From positions 1-7,159 of the forward strand of contig JALVUB010000171.1 in assembly GCA_027023915.1 (NCBI GenBank): a stretch of 7,159 bases of DNA, read 5' to 3'. The DNA is from Sedimenticola sp. Its GTDB lineage: Bacteria; Pseudomonadota; Gammaproteobacteria; Chromatiales; Chromatiaceae. The position numbers and the translations under genes were made by a program. Below, piece by piece: positions 5,084 through 7,159 of the stretch (the first letter of the stretch is position 1; each line of letters begins with the position of its first letter). The notes under the pieces are model-generated. The model was not told where the DNA came from, ran no database searches, and saw only the letters and a list, made by a program, of their open reading frames with translations.

Positions 5084-6157
5084 TCAGGCCTCGCGCGCCT
5101 GGAGATAAGGCAGATCGGAGATGCGGGTGTACTTGCGCGAAGCCTCCAGGAACTTGCTGTAGCTGCGGTAGATCTCGCCCGCCGCCTTGCTCTGGGCGGC
5201 CAGCTCTTCCACCACCTCGCGGGAGACCTTGCGCAACTGGCGCAACACATCGTCGGGATAGGCGCGCACCTCCACATGGTGCTCCTTCACCAGTTGCTCC
5301 AGGGCGCCGGGGTTGCGCGCCGCGTATTCGGCCAGCATCTCCATGTTCACCACCTTGCAGGCGGCCAGCACGATGGCCTGGAGATCCTTGGGCAGTGCTT
5401 CGAAGGCCTTCTTGTTGATGAGGGCCTCGAGGATGGTGCCGGGCTCGTGGAAACCGGGATAGTAGTAGTACTTGGCCGCCTTGTAGAGGCCGAAGGCGAG
5501 GTCGTTGTAGGGCCCCACCCACTCGGTGGCGTCGATGGTGCCGGAGGTAAGCGCCGTGAACAGCTCGCCACCCGGCAGGTTCACCGGAGTACCACCGAGC
5601 CGTTTGAGCACCTCGCCTCCCAAGCCGGGAATGCGCATCTTCAGCCCCTTGAGATCGTCCAGGGAGTTGATCTCCTTGTTGAACCAGCCGCCCATCTGCA
5701 CGCCGGTGTTGCCGGCGGGGCGGCCGATGACGCCGAAGGGCGCATAGACCTTGTCCCACAGTTCCTGGCCGCCGCCATAATAGATCCAGCCGTTCATCTC
5801 CTGGGCGGTCATGCCGAAGGGCATGGTGGAGAAGAACTGGGCCTCGGGCACCTTGCCTTTCCAATAGTAGGCCGATGAATGGCCCATCTCGGCGGTTCCC
5901 CGGGAGACGGCGTCGAACACCTCGAACGCGGGTATCAGCTCCTTGGCGCCGTAAACCTTCACCTTCAGCCGGCCGCCCGACATCTCGGTGATGAGCCGCG
6001 CCAGGTTGTTGGCTCCGGTACCCAGGCCGGGAAAGTTTTTCGGCCAGGTGGTGACCATTTTCCACTTGATGGTGGTGCGGGCCGAGGCAACCCGGCTGGC
6101 GCCCAGGCCCATGGCGGCGGCCGCGCCGCCCTTGATGAGGAATTCACGACGATCCAT
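5084..6157 (-). CDS. TRAP transporter substrate-binding protein, 2-oxoacid (TakP-like) type, Tat-exported
   Basis: A periplasmic receptor of the DctP/TRAP family, which hands organic acids to a sodium-driven membrane permease. The N-terminus has the twin-arginine motif DRREFL (2-7), a hydrophobic Ala/Gly segment and a likely cut after ASA at about residue 26, so export as a folded protein is predicted. The 357 residues resemble Rhodobacter TakP, which binds pyruvate and other 2-oxoacids with a sodium ion. Positions recalled as ligand or ion contacts in TakP have counterparts: Gln154 in GVQMGGWF, Arg175 in KMRIPG, Glu212-Trp213 in TEWVGPYN and Glu238 in HEPG. The start is supported by GGAGGAG (6163-6169). 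Upstream is ridA, 62 bp away. Downstream is the palindromic element, not the small and large TRAP permease genes. Lactate or another alpha-hydroxy acid remains a possible ligand. Confidence 0.9.
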   Translation of the reverse strand: MDRREFLIKGGAAAAMGLGASRVASARTTIKWKMVTTWPKNFPGLGTGANNLARLITEMSGGRLKVKVYGAKELIPAFEVFDAVSRGTAEMGHSSAYYWKGKVPEAQFFSTMPFGMTAQEMNGWIYYGGGQELWDKVYAPFGVIGRPAGNTGVQMGGWFNKEINSLDDLKGLKMRIPGLGGEVLKRLGGTPVNLPGGELFTALTSGTIDATEWVGPYNDLAFGLYKAAKYYYYPGFHEPGTILEALINKKAFEALPKDLQAIVLAACKVVNMEMLAEYAARNPGALEQLVKEHHVEVRAYPDDVLRQLRKVSREVVEELAAQSKAAGEIYRSYSKFLEASRKYTRISDLPYLQAREA

Positions 6158-6219
6158 GGGTTCTCCTCCGGCTGGAAGAAAAAGTTGAAGATACTGCCAG
6201 CGCCGATGCCCTGCAAGTT

Positions 6220-6600
6220 CTATAGGGCCAAAACCGCGTCCATCTCCACGCCCGCACCCTTTGGCAGGGCGGCGACGCCTATGGCGGCACGGGCGGGATA
6301 GGGTTCGTCGAAATAGTCGGCCATCACCTGATTGACCAACGGAAAATGTGCCAGGTCGGTGAGATAGACATTGAGCTTGACCACCTGGCCAAGAGAACCG
6401 CCCGCCGCCTCGGCCACCGCTTTCAGATTGTCGAACACCCGACGGATCTGCGCCTCCATGTCGCCCTCCACCAACTCCATGGTCTCTGGCACCAGGGGAA
6501 TCTGGCCGGAAAGCCAGACGGTGTCACCGCTTTTCACCGCCTGGGAATAGGTGCCGATGGCCTGGGGCGCCTTGTCGGTGCGAATGATCTCTCTGCTCAT
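6220..6600 (-). CDS. ridA: RidA family 2-iminobutanoate/2-iminopropanoate deaminase
   Basis: RidA hydrolyses reactive enamine/imine intermediates released by PLP enzymes such as threonine dehydratase, giving 2-oxoacids and ammonia and so protecting other PLP enzymes. The 126 residues are the normal subunit length of this cytoplasmic trimer. Visible signatures are APQAIGTYSQA (11-21), LSGQIPLVP (30-38), VKLNVYLTD (74-82), YPARAA (101-106) with the carboxylate-binding Arg104, and the conserved Glu119 in VEMDA. Arg104 and Glu119 indicate a catalytically competent member. The start is supported by a modest AGGA (6607-6610) six bases upstream. It lies 202 bp after the lnt stop and 62 bp before the TRAP receptor. 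The 2-oxoacid product links loosely to the receptor's predicted ligand, which may be coincidence. The short divergent space to the plus-strand lipoprotein gene is unusual. Confidence 0.95.
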   Translation of the reverse strand: MSREIIRTDKAPQAIGTYSQAVKSGDTVWLSGQIPLVPETMELVEGDMEAQIRRVFDNLKAVAEAAGGSLGQVVKLNVYLTDLAHFPLVNQVMADYFDEPYPARAAIGVAALPKGAGVEMDAVLAL

Positions 6601-6609
6601 GGCTTTTCC

Positions 6610-6615
6610 TATACT
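6610..6615 (+). promoter_or_regulatory. Candidate -10 element before the lipoprotein gene
   Basis: TATACT (five of six to the -10 consensus) lies eight bases before the ATG at 6624, with no recognisable -35 at 16-18 bp. If used, transcription would begin within a few bases of the start codon, giving an essentially leaderless mRNA. The core TATA also reads as TATAGG on the opposite strand (6608-6613), so a bidirectional promoter is conceivable. This is a weak prediction. Confidence 0.22.
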
Positions 6616-6623
6616 TGGGTGGG

Positions 6624-6905
6624 ATGAAAAAGGTCATTTTCCCACAAATATTGCTGCTGCTGGCCGCTTGCGAGCAACAACAGGCCACGCCCAAGGTGGC
6701 ACCGGAACCCTGGCCCAACGAAGCGGAGGTGGTGTTCCAGCAAGCCGCCGTGCTGCGCTACGAAGTGGAGGAGCGCAAGGCGGAAGCCGCGCGGCTGAAA
6801 GCTCAAGGACTGGATGGCGCGCCGCCCATGCCGCGCCGGGAAAAAGCCACCACCAACATGGCCAACGCCAACAACACCACGGGCCAGTCGCGCCAACGGG
6901 AATAG
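6624..6905 (+). CDS. Small predicted lipoprotein, function unknown
   Basis: I do not recognise this 93-residue protein. It begins MKKVIF, continues with a hydrophobic run and reaches the lipobox LAAC with Cys16, a classic lipoprotein signal. Glu17 follows, and the absence of Asp there predicts outer-membrane sorting. The mature part is short and hydrophilic: a Gln/Pro linker (18-31), a probable charged helix from about 33 to 63 rich in Ala, Glu and Arg, then a Pro-rich stretch and an Asn/Thr/Ala tail (75-93). Third codon positions are mostly G or C, as in the neighbouring genes, which supports real coding. The start could also be the TTG at 6615, but the ATG gives a proper signal peptide. No clear Shine-Dalgarno is seen, only GGGTGGG. 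Its last 103 bases are antisense to the end of lnt, and it is the only plus-strand gene here. Confidence 0.6.
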   Translation: MKKVIFPQILLLLAACEQQQATPKVAPEPWPNEAEVVFQQAAVLRYEVEERKAEAARLKAQGLDGAPPMPRREKATTNMANANNTTGQSRQRE

Positions 6906-7159
6906 GGGGTGGCGCCCGCCAGCGGCTGCACGCGGCCCCGCACCACCCCTTGCCGGAACTGGGGCAGCGACTGTTTCACCCTGCCCTTGTCGTCTATGAG
7001 GGCCGAGATGCCGGTATGGGTGGCGCGCACCAGCCAGCGCCCGGTCTCCAGCGCCCGCATGCGCGCCATCTCCAGGTGTTGGTGGGGCGCCAGGGAGTCA
7101 CCGAACCATGCATCGTTGCTGGCGTTGACCAGATAGAGCGCCTCGGGCAGGGCTTGTGC
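6803..7159 (-). CDS. lnt: Apolipoprotein N-acyltransferase, C-terminal 118 residues (start outside window)
   Basis: Lnt is an inner-membrane enzyme that adds the third acyl chain to the N-terminal cysteine of lipoproteins, the last maturation step before outer-membrane sorting. The fragment begins within the nitrilase-like periplasmic domain. SNDAWFGDS (14-22 of the fragment) contains the counterpart of E. coli Trp415, and HLEMARMRALETGRWLVR (28-45) is the conserved helix after it. Further on come TGISALID and PQF, then TPYSRWRDWP leading into the final membrane helix WPVVLLALAMLVVAFS, followed by a short basic tail. The catalytic Cys387 equivalent would lie about 26 residues before the Asn-Asp-Ala-Trp motif and so is off the window. 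The stop at 6803 puts the last transmembrane helix opposite the tail of the plus-strand lipoprotein gene. The visible part shows no damage. Confidence 0.94.
   Translation of the reverse strand, partial: AQALPEALYLVNASNDAWFGDSLAPHQHLEMARMRALETGRWLVRATHTGISALIDDKGRVKQSLPQFRQGVVRGRVQPLAGATPYSRWRDWPVVLLALAMLVVAFSRRGMGGAPSSP

Noticed and set aside
4949..5878. 309-codon plus-strand frame over the TRAP receptor gene
   Set aside because: Antisense to a gene with clear family motifs, and it begins inside the palindromic element; no independent coding evidence.
6188..6216. Possible promoter TTGCAG, 17 bp, TATCTT before the TRAP receptor gene
   Set aside because: Spacing is right but only three and four bases match the consensus boxes, and most of it lies in a 62-bp gap where read-through from ridA is equally likely.
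6609..6896. 95-codon minus-strand frame between lnt and ridA
   Set aside because: Opposite the lipoprotein frame, out of frame with lnt, no signal or motif; the plus-strand frame has the better codon pattern.

Overview
The window comes from a GC-rich bacterial chromosome. The protein sequences (GltA of the NADH-sensitive type, a Rof/YaeO homologue, HemW, Lnt, a MaeB-like malic enzyme) point to a gammaproteobacterium, perhaps an environmental or sulfur-oxidising lineage rather than an enteric. That placement is inference from recalled family resemblance. No rRNA, tRNA, CRISPR or phage gene is visible, and no gene-free stretch exceeds about 200 bases.

All recognisable genes but one lie on the minus strand. 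In transcription order (right to left) they are: the C-terminal part of lnt (6803-7159), ridA (6220-6600), a Tat-exported TRAP substrate-binding protein of the 2-oxoacid type (5084-6157), a 163-bp near-palindromic MITE-like element (4916-5078), hemW (3762-4880), rof (3526-3765, overlapping hemW by ATGA), rpmE (3229-3429), malic enzyme (1881-3158), mdh (870-1805) and the N-terminal 274 codons of gltA (1-822). The exception is a small predicted lipoprotein on the plus strand (6624-6905). It starts 23 bp from ridA, diverges from it, and overlaps the end of lnt in antisense.

Transcription signals are unusually readable around rpmE. A near-consensus sigma-70 promoter (TTGACG, 17 bp, TATAAT) overlaps the rof stop codon, and a textbook intrinsic terminator follows the rpmE stop. 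This isolates rpmE from hemW-rof upstream and from the malate genes downstream. An extended -10 element lies in front of mdh.

Functionally, malic enzyme, malate dehydrogenase and citrate synthase form a malate/oxaloacetate/pyruvate node. The nearby TRAP receptor is predicted to bind a 2-oxoacid such as pyruvate, but no TRAP permease genes are in the window. hemW and rof pair a heme chaperone with a Rho inhibitor, probably by translational coupling. Most of the window is ordinary housekeeping DNA. The parts worth a second look are the palindromic element, the antisense lipoprotein gene, the orphan Tat-type TRAP receptor and the tight terminator/ribosome-site arrangement before the malic enzyme.
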